Positions 1 to 12,749 of a stretch of DNA of 64,000 bases are shown in pieces; positions within the stretch are counted from its first letter, which is position 1, and each line of letters opens with the position of its first letter. The notes under the pieces were generated by a model, which worked only from the letters and a program-made list of their open reading frames with translations, searched no databases and was not told where the DNA came from. A program made the translations under genes and the position numbers. The DNA is taken from NCBI GenBank assembly GCA_033220425.1, contig CM065648.1, positions 3,534,001 through 3,598,000 on the forward strand, given 5' to 3'. This stretch comes from Lepraria neglecta. Lineage: Eukaryota; Ascomycota; Lecanoromycetes; Lecanorales; Stereocaulaceae.

Positions 1-803
<803 letters not shown>

Positions 804-1016
804 ATGGACCTGAGCCTTGGTTGAGTGGTTAAGCAAGCTCCTTGCGTTCCGAAATGTGTTAAAATTAACGGAATTGATGGCAATGGATTGAAATATACTG
901 TAATGCTGGCATGAAATCATGAATCTTCTCGTTATGCCTGGATTGACATTGTACATATTTCTCTATTTCCGGCTTCGTTCTCTAATGGCATTTGCATTTC
1001 CGGCACAACTTCCTAC

Positions 1017-1762
1017 CTAAATCTTCGCCTTGACATCATTGAAATACTCCTTCAACTTCTCCATATCCGCTTTCTTCGCCGGCCACGAAATCCCAAGACC
1101 CTGCTCCTGGTCTGGCTTCGGGATCTGAGATCCATTAGACATGACCCAAATGATTACAATCCCTGTACGGAAAAGATACATACCACGTGAAAGTGAACCT
1201 GAAATCATGAACGTCAGTACATGCAATCAATTGCACATCAGTAAATTGGGGAGGCGAAGGGGACCCTACATGATCAACCACCTGATGAGCAAGCCTCCCA
1301 TTATTCTGTAGGATATTGTAATTCTCTCCACCCATCGCCTTCGCTAGCTTCTTGGCTACGGGCTATACAGCACTGCATATCAGCTTGCTGTTGTTCAAGT
1401 CTATTGAAGGATCAGGAGAGGAGAAAATTTAGCGATCTATACCATCAATTCCTCCAACTGATCGTCGGGAATATCAGTGAGCTTGGCTCCATGGTGTTTG
1501 GGAATCACGAGCTGCATGTAGAGCAGGTATCAGTCTCAGCTCAACTCAGATTAAGACAGGGAAAAGACCCACTGCATGGCCCTGGCTCAATGGTTCTATG
1601 TCCAAGAAGGCAAAGACCCGTTCTGACTCGTAGAGCTTGAAGGACGGGATAGCGCCTACATTCGGGTCATTACTAGAGTTCATGGGGTCGATTGGTATGC
1701 TGAAGGAGTGACCCACCCTTAATGATCTTGCAAAAGATACAATCCACCATTTTACTGGTCAT
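1017..1762 (-). CDS. HINT-type HIT-family nucleotide hydrolase
   Basis: Six exons (1762-1717, 1655-1573, 1511-1443, 1362-1270, 1198-1184, 1124-1017) join to 137 residues. The N-terminus reads MVDCIFCKIIKG, the middle FAFLDIEPLSQGHA and HHGAKLTDIPDDQL, and the C-terminus GLGISWPAKKADMEKL. Together these are the whole of a HINT/PKC-interacting-protein-like HIT domain. The catalytic His-x-His-x-His (HVHFHV) is encoded by a 15-nt exon at 1198-1184. HIT proteins of this branch cleave purine nucleoside phosphoramidates and related adenylates. I chose the ATG at 1762 (MTSKMVDC); the ATG at 1750 is also possible. Length matches HINT1 (about 126-140 aa). No targeting signal is visible, so a cytosolic or nuclear location is likely. 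Confidence 0.9.
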
Positions 1763-2306
1763 TAATGTGTTTGGTGGGTGAGGAAAGTGGGGGTTTTGAT
1801 AGTGGGGGACTTGGGAGTAAAGCAGAAAATTGACACTTCCGCTCGCCCCGCATCCTATCACTGCAAGGCTGAAAGGTGCATTATCCGAGCATCACCACTT
1901 CTTTATGATTGGTCTAATTTACGAAAATGTTTGACTCGGTCTGGGATTACTGCCTATCTCAGGATCAAGCAACTGGGCTTTTCGTATAGCACCAAAACTT
2001 CTCAGGCTACACCGCGCTCAAATAGAAGATCTTGTTGAACGGGAGATGCTTTCTCAGAGTGTGAAGTGGCCGTATCGAAGCTCACGTTTGGACAGGGGTC
2101 CAAATATAAGCTTACCAGCTGAAATGTAAGACCATGTCGGTGTGACATGAGTTGGGCTTCGGCCGCTGGAGCTGGCAAGTTGTTGCTCAACCCGGATTGA
2201 ATTTCGCAGCTTTTGTCTAGAAAGGAGCGCTCAACGGCCGGCAAAGGTAACTGTAAAAGCATGGCACCGAAGCTTTTGGGCAGAATGTTGCCCATCAATC
2301 ATCATC

Positions 2307-3250
2307 TCAGAGCGTCGCTTTCCCGCTTATCTGCCACTTTTCCTGCCCACTCTGGAGAACTTTGGCTTCGTCCTCCAGCTTCTGAAGTACCTGTAATGCA
2401 CCATGTGCAGCGGCTTCGCGTAGATTCTCGGGCACGTCCTCATACACCACTTTCACCAGTTCCAAAAGCGTAGCTTCACCATCAACTTTCCTCAAGGCCT
2501 GCAGTATCTCCTCTTCCCTTTGCTTCCTATGGTTTATGTATTCGGTGACCTTACCATGCCCATCTTCAATCACAGCTCCATGTCCTGGGTACGCTCTTCC
2601 CGAGAATTGCTTCCGCATCTGGGCTAAGCTATCAAGGTAGGTAGCCAGTTCTTCGAATACAGCTGTACCGTGGCCAAGTACATTATCGCCAGTGAACATT
2701 GCGTTCTCTTCCTCTAGTATAAATGCCATGTGATCTGTTGTATGGCCGGGACAATGGAAGGCTCGCAACGAAGCGTCTTCTGTCTTAAAGATTTGCCCAT
2801 CATGGATTGTGGTTTGGCCTGATGTTGGGCTGTGCTTGTATATAATTGCATCAGGGCAGAGCTTCAGGAGATCATTGATCCCTCCAACGTGGTCATGATG
2901 CCAATGGGTGATAAGAGCGTGGGACACCGTGGTTGACTCGGAGGATAGAACAGAGGAAAGAAGTGGCGGCCATGATCGTTCGCCTTGCCCAGTATCGACC
3001 AGAAGCCGAGAGGGGCCGGTGCCGATGAGGTAGGTATTGGTGCCTTAGAAAGGTCAGATTAACGAAGTAGAGATGATACCTGAAAATCATTACCTTGGAG
3101 CGTGAACTTGCCAGGGTTACCGCCAAGTATCCTGATTACCAATGGACTCAGTTGTTGAATTTCTGGTAATTCGGGCAACTGAGTTGCCATTGTAGCAAGC
3201 CTCCGCAAATGTCGGCGGAGAAGAGGAAGCTTCCATATGTGGAAGAGCAT
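2307..3250 (-). CDS. LACTB2-like metallo-beta-lactamase-fold hydrolase
   Basis: Two exons (3250-3094 and 3043-2307, intron 50 nt) give 297 aa from the ATG at 3250, or 277 aa from the ATG at 3190. The metal-binding signature THWHHDHVGG is complete, followed by the downstream His of FHCPGHTTDHMA, the Asp of FTGDNVLGHG, and YPGHGAVI. A winged-helix-like C-terminal segment follows, as in LACTB2 and the RNase Z/endoribonuclease-like branch. Fungal members act as endoribonucleases or, in polyketide clusters, as ACP thioesterases. No polyketide synthase is nearby, so the housekeeping LACTB2 role is more likely. The longer N-terminus is basic and hydrophobic (WKLPLLRRHLRRLA) and could be a mitochondrial presequence, which fits LACTB2 location in animals. 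The function is from family knowledge; the choice of start is open. Confidence 0.85.
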
Positions 3251-3513
3251 AATACTGCTTACAATCTTCCCGTTTCAATTGACAAATCCTTGTATCTCAT
3301 GCCGAGGTAAAAAAAAGTCTTGGCATTTTTCTCACATTGGAGAGTATATCAATCTTGATGGGATGACGCCTTCGGTTGTACACCAAGACTTGGTAGTAGA
3401 TCGCAGGAAGGTGCCAATATCATTATCTCTTCCATGGTGAATGATAAGCATACGTGGGCTTGGAATAGCCGGATTGCCACCGAAATACAGATATCATCTC
3501 AAGTCTCGCTATA

Positions 3514-4491
3514 TTATCGACTCGAGTCCTGATCATGGTCGTGGCCTCGCCGATGAATCTCCTCGCTCATACAATGCTCAGGCTCCGGTAATAATTTGCG
3601 ATAGCTCTCTTCCTTCGGGTCGGTGATTCCATATCCACGCGGATCCCTAGTCATCAAGAAATTTTGTAACCTCTCATCCCTATTCCCAAAACCCGTAGAT
3701 TCGGTTTTCCGTTTCCGAAGAACTTTGCTGGCATCATCATGTACCCTTTCGACTTGCCGCTCGAATATGTTTGAGTAGTCCCCAACCCGTAATGACTGTC
3801 CGAATCCACCGAGAGACACAGCGGCAATCACAAGTATCAAGAAACCTCCGTTGGAGAAGTACACCGGCTCTTGTTTGGTCTTGTCTCTCGTGTACCATCT
3901 CTCCCAGTCCTCCCATGTAGCATTCCGGAAAGGTGAATCGTTCGTATCAAAACCCGACCATTTGGCTCCATGGCTCTGGCCCCAATGATACTTGGGTGCT
4001 CCGTGTTCCGGCCTGCCATTCCAGCCAGCTCCAGATGCATCGTATGCACTTCGCTTGTCGGGGTCAGAGAGGATCTCGTGTGCTGCGACTATCAGACGAT
4101 AGCGCTCCATCTTGATAGCGCCAGGTAGATGATGGATTTCCGAAGGGCCATTTTGGTGGCCATTTTTGTCGGGATGGTATATTTTGGCAAGCTCATAGAA
4201 TCGACGTTTTGAGTATGGAGCGTTCTTTTTCAATCTAAAGATCTGGTATGGTGTGGGCACTGCTCTAGGGTTCGGGAGGTCCGGCCATGGGGCATCGTCG
4301 GCGTGGTCCGGAGGCGGTCTGTCCGGGCGGACAGTTGCGTAACATCGCCATTGTGATTTCCTTTGCTGGGAGGATCGATGTTGGGAGGGTTGGGAGTAGG
4401 TTGCTGAGGTGGTGGTAGGACTCGAATTGGGCCAGTAAAGACAGTGAAAATTGCTGTAGGACGAAAGCAAGAAGCTCGGCTTCTTTAACAT
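3514..4491 (-). CDS. Mitochondrial-type membrane-anchored J-domain (DnaJ) protein
   Basis: This is a single-exon gene of 325 aa with an ATG at 4491. A J-domain covers about residues 78-155, with the diagnostic HPD in YHPDKNGHQNG and helix IV in EILSDPDKRSAYD. The first ~50 residues are Ser/Arg/Gln-rich without acids, as expected for a mitochondrial presequence (WRCYATVRP marks its end). One hydrophobic segment (FLILVIAAVSLGGFG, about residues 218-232) follows the J-domain, so the protein is probably anchored in a mitochondrial membrane and recruits Hsp70 there. The C-terminal ~90 residues are charged and hydrophilic. It fits the fungal DnaJ proteins that carry a C-terminal TM helix, for which no client is known to me. 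J-domain identity is certain; location is inferred. Confidence 0.88.
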   Translation of the reverse strand: MLKKPSFLLSSYSNFHCLYWPNSSPTTTSATYSQPSQHRSSQQRKSQWRCYATVRPDRPPPDHADDAPWPDLPNPRAVPTPYQIFRLKKNAPYSKRRFYELAKIYHPDKNGHQNGPSEIHHLPGAIKMERYRLIVAAHEILSDPDKRSAYDASGAGWNGRPEHGAPKYHWGQSHGAKWSGFDTNDSPFRNATWEDWERWYTRDKTKQEPVYFSNGGFLILVIAAVSLGGFGQSLRVGDYSNIFERQVERVHDDASKVLRKRKTESTGFGNRDERLQNFLMTRDPRGYGITDPKEESYRKLLPEPEHCMSEEIHRRGHDHDQDSSR

Positions 4492-4754
4492 AGTACCGGC
4501 TATGCTCTGTGAGAAAAATTGCTTCCCATCATTAGCACCGAAAGAATAAGTACGGTGGTGAAGTGGTTGTTAGAGAACAATCAATGACGAAGAGTGAGAG
4601 ATTACTAGCGTGCGATCCGAGGCTTCGGGTCAATGCCCCCACCATCGCCCTCCCGCTGTGGCTTGAGACAAGGCTGAATGTTTGTTGAGATCGCGTGGTC
4701 AATTACGATAATCTACGCGTCGCAACGATTGAGAAGGCCACGGGAAGCGGTTAC

Positions 4755-6011
4755 ATGACGTCTCGCCTCCTATCTCGGCCCCAGGCTTACAGCAATGTCC
4801 AGAATAAAGGAACTACCAACTACGACGATTCTGGCCAGGTCTTTACGGAGACAACATGTCCTGCAGGACCGATGACAGCAGACTGGGTATGGAAGACAAG
4901 GGGCAGCTCGAGGCAGGCAGGACGTCGCGGATCAGCGGGACCAGGATGCTCTTCGCTTCTCAACATGGCCATTCGAAGCGCACTCCACAATGCATTCAAC
5001 ATAACGGCTGAGAGTCTTGGGGAAATGCCGTGGGAGGTTGCCAGCTTGCTATGGCAAAGCATCATTGCAGCGTGGGCCAGCCAGAATTTGGACCGTACAA
5101 TCGGAAAACAGCCTCGCTAATGAGAAACTTGCAGGCAATTAGACAGTGTCAAAGTCTGGAAGGCATTTGCCTCTGCCTATCCCCACGAAGTCGACAAAAC
5201 CCTGAAGACCAAGCACCACATAATTCACAACCCTAACATGAGATTTATCGACTACATGAAGCCCACGACCTCTCATTCCTTCAATTGGGTAACCTTCCTA
5301 ACGCTCTCCAACATAACCTGCTCCCGCGCCGACCTCATTCAAATCTCTCAACTCGTCAACCTAGGAAACCTAACCTTAGGGCCAGCCATCCAAGCCCCAG
5401 ACATCGGTCTCGACGACAGCATCATCAGAAACTGGGCCCGACTGGCCGCAGAGTCCGACGCATTCAGCATACTCCGCGTCCTCAACTTTCGCTGGCAGAG
5501 AGAAATTACATCAAGAGTTTTCACCCATCTCAATCAATTCCCAGCCTTAGCGCTCTTCAACGTCGAAGAATGCAACCTTGGTCCACAGGAGAAACCAACA
5601 GCGCAGCAGCACGGATGGAAATACAAGACCGCGGTAGAGCTCCGCGATTGGCTGTTAAAAGGCGGCGCGAAGGGCCCGAGTTGGGATTCGGTTGTCCACG
5701 TTTGCTTTCGACTGGGTGGAGAATTTAGTACGGAAAACTTGACAAATGAAGGCGTCCGGGCGATTGATGATCTTCCTGTCCTTCACCTCTCCATTGGAGA
5801 TGCTGCACGAGACGCTCTTGTGGATGTCATAGGAGGTCCAATTTTAAGATGTTTCTATCGCACCACGAAGGATCAAGGAGAGAAACTGGTGCGAGTCTCT
5901 AATAAAAGGCTTATTAGCGAAGACCAGCCCAAGGTGCCTCGCAAGAAGCCAATAATGCGAGCGTCAAAGCAGCAAAATATGGAAGATCTGTTGATGGGGT
6001 TTGGCGGTTGA
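4755..6011 (+). CDS. Conserved fungal protein of unknown function, LRR/F-box-like layout
   Basis: Two exons, 4755-5071 and 5135-6011, with a 63-nt GT..AG intron and a CTAAT branch site (CGCTAATGAG) near 5115, give 397 aa. Across the splice the protein reads LLWQSIIAAQLDSVKVWKAF without a break, which supports the junction. After a disordered N-terminus comes a helical segment (SALHNAFNITAESLGEMPWE) that resembles the small F-box-like module in many fungal proteins. Hydrophobic repeats in the style of degenerate leucine-rich repeats follow (ISQLVNLGNLTLG, FSILRVLNFRW, ALALFNVEEC). The C-terminus is Lys-rich. I do not recognise a named family. The ATG at 4755 is the first in the open frame, but an additional 5' exon cannot be excluded. 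Confidence 0.65.
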
Positions 6012-6543
6012 AAACACTGCATTGCATTGGATTTCGAAAACAGTTTATATGGCTCTCCATCGAAGCGGAGCTGTATCACCGACAACGGTCGAGAAAGAGC
6101 CGAGTGGCCCGAAGGAATCGTCCACTGATATCCCCTTGAGGGATCCCTAGAGTGGGCAATGCTGTGGTAAACGCTGCCGTAAACGGGAACAATGTCAATT
6201 GTTAGGTCCTTGAGGAAGGCTAGAGACCAGAAAATGAGAGTTTTGTGAGGACAAGAGCAGACAGAGTGCTTGATTGAAACGTGATAGGGCGCAGTAAGTG
6301 TGCTGAGAGTAGGAAAAGGGCCCGAAGAGTAGCTGAAAATAGAGGAACTGGTTGGGAGGTCATGCTGGCAAGAAAGCGGACCTCAGCCATGAAATTATTC
6401 GTAGTAGAGTTTCATCATGGATATCAATAAGTCAAAGCTAAGGGCGCTCAAGCTATAGGAAAGAACAAGTGCATGGGGTATTGCCCTTCACAGGCGAACA
6501 AAAGTCAAGCGTCGAAGCTCCAAACTGTACCATTCCAGCTCCC
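6012..6543. other. Intergenic, no gene seen
   Basis: This is the 3' flank shared by two convergent genes. Short open frames here are antisense shadows. I see no RNA gene or notable repeat. Confidence 0.5.
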
Positions 6544-9344
6544 TCACGACCTAGACGCCCCGCTTCCCTTGGGGAATTCCCCAGGGACATGCAATCCGCT
6601 AATGGTAGCCGCACTGGTGTGGCTCTCAAGTGGCGGTCTGTCTGCCAAATCTTTGATAGGTGCCACTGGATCAGCTGGGATTGAAGTTGAGCCCCCTGCA
6701 TTAGTCGGAGCACCCTGGTTAGCAGTGGACGCAGCGGGATTTGCTGTACTGGAAGGAATGGCGGCGAGGATAGCGCCATGGACACGCTGGTCAACTGACT
6801 GCTTTGGCGCCCCTGCGGGAGCCGGGGCTTGAGGTGCAGGTTTCACGGCCTGCAACCCTGGTTGTTGCTGTTCTTCCTGGACAGCTGCCTTTTTCTGGTC
6901 TTGTTGATTCCGATATGCTTCTATGCCAGCAGCTCCAATTGCCCCGTCTCCTACACTAGCTGCGGCTGGGCCCATCCAGTCGCCGTAGTGGCTATCATGC
7001 CTCTCGAGTGTTGTGCCTAGATTTGGTCCCCGGTGTACTGGCAGACCGTTGTACTCCTGCTTTCGTTCACCCGGAGAGTAGGCAGCCTCATAAAGCGGAG
7101 CCGCAGACGCTCCAGCTAGGCCCCCTCGAGCAGCGTTCGTCTCATCATCACCAGCTTGTACCTGATGCCCTGGGTCACCGAAAGGGACACCGGATCCCGG
7201 AAGTCCGGCCGCAGCTACAATTTCTCGGTCATCGGAGCTTGACGGACTAGAAGGTGCAAGTGGCACTTGTGAGTCTCGATTTACATTGATTTGACTCGGA
7301 AAACGCCCACCTGGATTAGGGCGCTCCGGGAAATTTTCCTTTTGTGCTGGAATGTCTGATTGAGATGGTGTTGCTGAATATGGCACTTGGTCGGCTTCAT
7401 CCTCATCCATACCATCACTGCTAATGGAGCCAGCCTTGTGACTGCCTGCACTTACGCTTCGTGCATGAGACCGGCGTATGAACTCATTACGTTCGGCACC
7501 AGTCTTTTCGGTCAGATTCTTGATGTCTTCGAACCAGGCAAGCATAGTATCGTATGACTCCGCTCTGAATACCCAAGCATGACCCCTGTGCATGCCACCA
7601 CTTTGGCGTCCTTTCAGCATGAATTTGTGCGAAGTCGAATCAGCACCCGAATGTGAGCCAAGCTTCTGATCTGCGAGAGCCAGCGACATGACTGGCGATT
7701 GGCTGGCAAGCCGGTCTGGTGATTTGAACTCGTGGAGATGCGTTGTGGACAAGACATACCTAGACATAGTCAATATTGGAATATAAGTCGTACATTCATG
7801 CTTTGGGTACTTACCATCCCGGCGTATAGCTTTTCAAGTACTTGCTCTTTCGCTCTAGCATGCCCGCCTTAACTTCCGAAGCAGCAGCGGCGTCCTGACC
7901 AGGATAGTGGACGTTTTCTACTCTTCGAACGGGAAGTCGAGGGTCCACGAAGTGCTGATTGTTATCAACAAACGCATTCCATTCGTAATCTTTCGGGATG
8001 CCCAGCGGACCGCTTCGTAGTCTCTCCACAGTTTCGTAGGCCTCGTCCGCCTCTCTCTTGATAATTCCAGCGTATGCGCTGTATGCTTTCTGAATTTCTC
8101 CCATAACAATGGACTCAAGCTCCCGACCTGAGCTTTCCAAGTTTAAGAAAGCCTGAACAGTCAGCGAAACCCCTGATAGATATCCCGTACTGACATACCC
8201 TATGCAGATAATTCTCCTCTTCAATCTGTCGGCCTAGTTGCCGGTCAACCGCAAGCCTCACCAAGTAAGGGTCGCTTTTCGGGTCTGTGCTAACACCGCC
8301 CAGAGCCTCTTGCAACTCATGGACCACTCTCCTGGTGCCCTCGGTCTCCTTGTCTACATTGGTTTTGAAGTCCCCAGATAGACTTTTGATCTCCTTGATC
8401 TTCTGGCCTAGATCACTTCGGAGGCCCGTGAGCTGCTGAATTATATCGTCTTCGATAGACTTGGCCTTGTTGCTCTCGGATATAGATTTCTTGTGGTAGT
8501 CTCGTAGAATATGTAGAGAATCGCCGATTCCACCTGTTCAGCATTTTGGTGTCAGATACGACCAATTGATGCATTGTGAGATATGATATGGGAGCAAATC
8601 AAAGGTAAAATTCCCCCTTGCTTATAAAACACCCGTTGCCAATCCCAGCGGCGATGATGAAGAGGTAGTGATAGCTCCGAAAAGACGTACCTTCAGTGAC
8701 CAGTTGAGACGGTGATGGAATATTCACAATGACATTGGAAAGGGTATAGAGCGACTTGGAGCGTGCTTCATAGGTTTTCTTCATGTCCGTGAAGTACGTG
8801 ATCAGGTCTTTGAGTACCTTCCGCCAGACTATAGGGGACAAAAATCAGTATTGGACAACAATAAAGGGCCTACTTCCCCAGGGAAGCCTCCATTTCATCA
8901 ATTCCAATCAAAGAGAACACAATCCATGGCCTAGTTCCCAAGGAAGAGTAACATACCCTGGAATCTGTTCGCAAGTATCTCCGTTGGGGTACCAGTCGTA
9001 GGCACCGGAGTGTAGAATGCGCTGTTCATTTCTGACCCATGGCCGTTCACATCGTCGGCAAAGCTCAGGCTCCTCACGCTGCCTGGCCGGCTGCCTTTCT
9101 TACTACCGCTTCGTTTGAGGCTGTTCTTCCTACTCAGAGATTGCCTCTTCTTCAAGGTTCCCCCTCTCGATGGCGTCAATGTATGGGTCTGAGACATGGT
9201 AGAATTGGCCCGACTGAGGTCATTTCCGCCTGCTTTAGAGGGTCCTGGCTGGCCGACAACCATTTTTTCATTGTGGTGCATTGGTTGAACTCCATCCTGC
9301 GCGCCTTGTGCAAAGTCCGTTGCCCCAGAGCGTGACTGAGCCAT
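6544..9344 (-). CDS. SLM1/RGC1-like protein with BAR-like and PH domains
   Basis: Five exons (9344-8957, 8828-8691, 8533-8199, 8152-7815, 7759-6544) join to 804 aa. Order: a basic Ser-rich N-terminus (about 1-125; KKRQSLSRKNSLKRSGSKKG), a helical BAR-like region (about 130-375; KVLKDLITYFTDMKKTYEAR onward), then a PH domain (about 383-500; GMLERKSKYLKSYTPGWYVL through HAWVFRAESYDTMLAWFEDI), and a long disordered Pro/Ser/Ala/Gln-rich tail. This layout is that of yeast Slm1/Slm2 and the related Rgc1/Ask10. Slm proteins bind PI(4,5)P2 at the plasma membrane, sit in eisosomes and carry TORC2 signals; Rgc1/Ask10 regulate the glycerol channel Fps1. I cannot separate the two branches by eye. The ATG at 9344 is the first in its frame. 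Confidence 0.85.
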
Positions 9345-10156
9345 CCAGATAGTAGCCCCTCGATCTTGCGTTGTGGCAGCTCTAACTGCAAGGATTGACG
9401 GCGTAGATATGGCAAGTGAGTGGAGATTGGAGTTTATTTGGGGTCTCAGGCCCAAGGTTTCACCCGTTCACTGCTCGCGTTGCGTTATTGATATGTGTGA
9501 GGGAGGGACCCCCAGCTTTTGGCTCGTGTTGCGGTTGAGGAGCTCGAACGATGGTAGAGATATGAGGCACAATACATCCAAGCGGGCTTATTGAGGTGAC
9601 GTGGAAGAGGTGGCTCAGTTGCTCTGAAGAGAGGGAGCCTTGCGGGTACGGCGCCTCAGGGAAATGAGGAGCTCGGAAGCCTCGGGCATTTAAGATTGTG
9701 AGCTCTTCTCGTTATCATAAAGACCAAGACACGGCTTCTACTTTAAGTGAGGGGTGGTGAGGATGTGGAAAATGATAGGCAGGTTTATCTCATTGATCGG
9801 GTCATCTTTGGCGTATTCAAATTCGGATCAGCAATCACGGGATCCATTCCCAATGCAGAACCCAGCACTAGATAATCGGTTTACTCGATGTCAAATATTA
9901 GACTCATACCCACTGTTAATGTGTAAAAGCTGCTCCAGTCAAGCACAGAAAGACTAGATGCTTGTTCTTCCGTGCTGTTCGTTCACAAATCCTTGGGTTT
10001 GCTACCAGGCAAGCTGCCACTTAATCTGACATATAAATAATATCGTATGGCAAAGCATATTGAGGTGGGAAAAAGCTCATGCGGCTGCGCTGGCTAATCT
10101 TATTCTAAGCCTTGTCATTATGCTTAAACATAGGTTTCAGAAAGCAACATTCCATA
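9345..10156. other. Intergenic region between SLM1-like and ThrRS genes
   Basis: It holds the promoter and 5' leader of the SLM1-like gene and the 3' end of the threonyl-tRNA synthetase gene. No further gene or repeat was seen. Confidence 0.5.
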
Positions 10157-12749
10157 TCATATGGAATTGATCAGCCGCCTTTCCTTCTTCAGAGCCTTCA
10201 ATTTCCTAATCGCTTCGTCTAATGGTATCAACTCCCCCTTCGATTGCGTTTCCTGATCGTCTCTATTGCGAATGTTGACAGACCGTGATTCCTTTTCTTG
10301 GGCGCCCACCACTGGGAAGTATTAGTCGAGTCGCAGGAAAGGTTTAAAATGATCACACTTACCGAATATGAAATTATATTGCTGCAGTTGGCCTGTGCGG
10401 ATCTTCTTTTGCAAAGTGTTTCCACTGACATCGATGTCCACATTCATCTTCTGGGCTTTTAGTAGACTTTGGACCTCCTCAACGTAATCATTGACAGTCG
10501 GCATGACGGGGATAACGAGGACTTGTCGAGGACTGAGCCAGAATGGCCACTTTCCACCGAAGTGCTCTATCAGAACGGCCATGAAACGCTCGAAGCTCCC
10601 CACGATAGCGCGATGGACCATGACCGGACGAGCACGACCGGGTCCAGGCACTTTCGGCTTGTTAGCAGCTCCGTCAGTATCGGCAGGCTTCGCGTCATCA
10701 GCGCTGCTGGCTTTGGCTTTAGAGCCGGTTTCGGCAGTCATGTATTCGAGCTCAAATCTCTGGGGAAGCTGGAAGTCAAGCTGGATGGTGGCGCACTGGT
10801 GTTCTCGTTTCAAAGCATCGGATAGGACGACATCGATTTTTGGCCCGTAGAAAGCACCATCGCCTTCATTAAGCTCCCATTGGCCTCCGCCGGACGCGGT
10901 AAACTTATCTAGAGCTTCTTTGAGCTTCGACTCTGCAATGTCCCACGTCTCGATTTCTCCCAGGTACTTCTCCGGGCGCGTAGAGAGCATGAGCTTGAAG
11001 GGAAATCCGAACAGTCCATAGACTGTTTTGAGTAAGTCGAAGATCCCCTCGACTTCTTGGGTAATCTACCAAGTGTTAAAGAGTGGTTGCAGTCCTCGCC
11101 AAGAGCCCTGCTCACCTGATCTTGCGTGCAAAAGTGGTGAGCGTCATCTTGCTGGAATTTTCGTACTCTGGTCATCCCATGCAGTGCACCAGAGGCTTCA
11201 TTCCTGTGTAAGACGCCAAAGTCTGCAATTCTCAACGGTAATTCGCGGTAACTCCGCTCTCTGTGAGCGAACATGACGCAGTGCCCTGGACAGTTCATTG
11301 GCTTCAAAGCCCATTTCTGCTTCTCGATCTCAAGCGAGAACATATCGTCTTGATAATGTTGCCAATGACCTGACGTCTTCCAAAGGTCAACGTTGTACAT
11401 GTTAGGAGTTTGTACTTCTTGGTATCCTCGTTTTTGATACTCCGACCGTATCATTTTCTGAAGAGCGTTGAAAATTAGAGCGCCATTTGGGAGTAGGAAG
11501 ACATTGCCAGGAGATAACTCGTCGAAGAAGAAAAGCTCCTGCTCAGTACCGATCTTGCGGTGATCTCGCTTTGCAGCTTCCTCGAGTAACTTCTTGTGAT
11601 CTTTTAATTGATCCTTCTGAGGGAAAGCGACTCCGTATATTCGCTGTAGCGAATCGTCATTCTTGTCACCTCGAAAGTAACATGAAGAGTTCTGATAACA
11701 CATATCGATCAGCATTGCGTGGTATTCAGGAGTATTTGACCGACCTTCATGATTTGGAATGCTTTTATTTTGCCTGTATTCTGGATATGAGGCCCGAGAC
11801 ATAGATCCACAAGCGTCCCGCACTTGTAGACAGTGCTACCTTCTGGGGGCAGGAGATTTTCGATGTAATACATCTTGTATTTGCTGTAGCCGAACATCTC
11901 CTTTAGATCTGAAATGGAAACATGTAATCTCTCGAAGGGCTGTTTCTCTTTGAAGAATTTTGAAGCTTTGCTCTCCAAGGGTGGCCAGTCGGTCTCCTTG
12001 ACCACCTGCCTATGAAATGTCAGTATGTCGGCAACGTTTAGTACAGAGGCAGTCTACCCCTCAGCTATTGCCATATCGTAGAAGAAGCCTTGCTCGACCG
12101 GTGGACCATGTGACAGAAGGCAACTGAACTGGCACTCGGCAGCTTCTCCTAAAACGTGGGCGCTTGAATGCCAAAAGACGTTCCGCCCTTCAGCGGAGGA
12201 GAAAGGCACATAGCTGACCCGACATCCGTATTCCAATGGCCTATCAAGATCCCATAGCTCATTTCCATCTACTTTTGCAATTACAACATCATTTTTGACG
12301 TCGTTGTCCACATGCCTGAGGAAAGAGCCCGGTGTAGACTCCCACGCTTTCGCGGCCACAGGCATTGCTGGCCTAGGCTTGCCTTCCTTGTCCAGTCCAA
12401 GATCCAGAACAACATCAATCTCCGGTTTCTCTTTTTCTAGTATCTCGGCTTGACGTTGGCGCTTGAGCTTGTCGAACAACTCGTTCCGGCGTAGGATGAA
12501 GTCTGGCAAGGGACCCGACATGGCTTGGTTAGCTAGGGCTTTCTGTGAGGTTTCCTTCTTCTGGGGTTGTTCAGCTTTTGGTCCGCTGACCGAAAGTTTC
12601 TTCGAGTGTGAGGATACCGGCGATTTGGGGCTTTGAGGAGATGGATTTGATCGTGGTTCTGCCATTGGATCACCTGCTGCTGAGCGTATTGCTAGGTCGT
12701 TACGATCTTCATAAGAGCCAGCAGCTTGCCCATTGGCTTTTGTATCCAT
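10157..12749 (-). CDS. THS1: Threonyl-tRNA synthetase, cytosolic
   Basis: Five exons (12749-12058, 12009-11745, 11691-11116, 11065-10363, 10311-10157) give 796 aa. After a disordered ~75-residue N-terminus come a TGS domain, the N2 editing domain with its HSSAH motif near residue 194 and the LCLGPHI element, and the class II catalytic core: motif 1 region ([19 protein letters not shown]), motif 2 ([20 protein letters not shown]) and motif 3 ([14 protein letters not shown]). The anticodon-binding domain ends the protein ([39 protein letters not shown]). It charges tRNA-Thr and clears mis-acylated Ser-tRNA. A low-complexity insert of about 30 residues (10640-10738) lies between motif 2 and motif 3. 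No mitochondrial presequence is evident. It is divergent from GAR1. Confidence 0.95.

Noticed and set aside
2002-2298. Minus-strand frame after the LACTB2-like gene as a C-terminal extension or separate gene
   Set aside because: The hydrolase ends naturally at 2307 and the frame shows no relation to it or any known protein.
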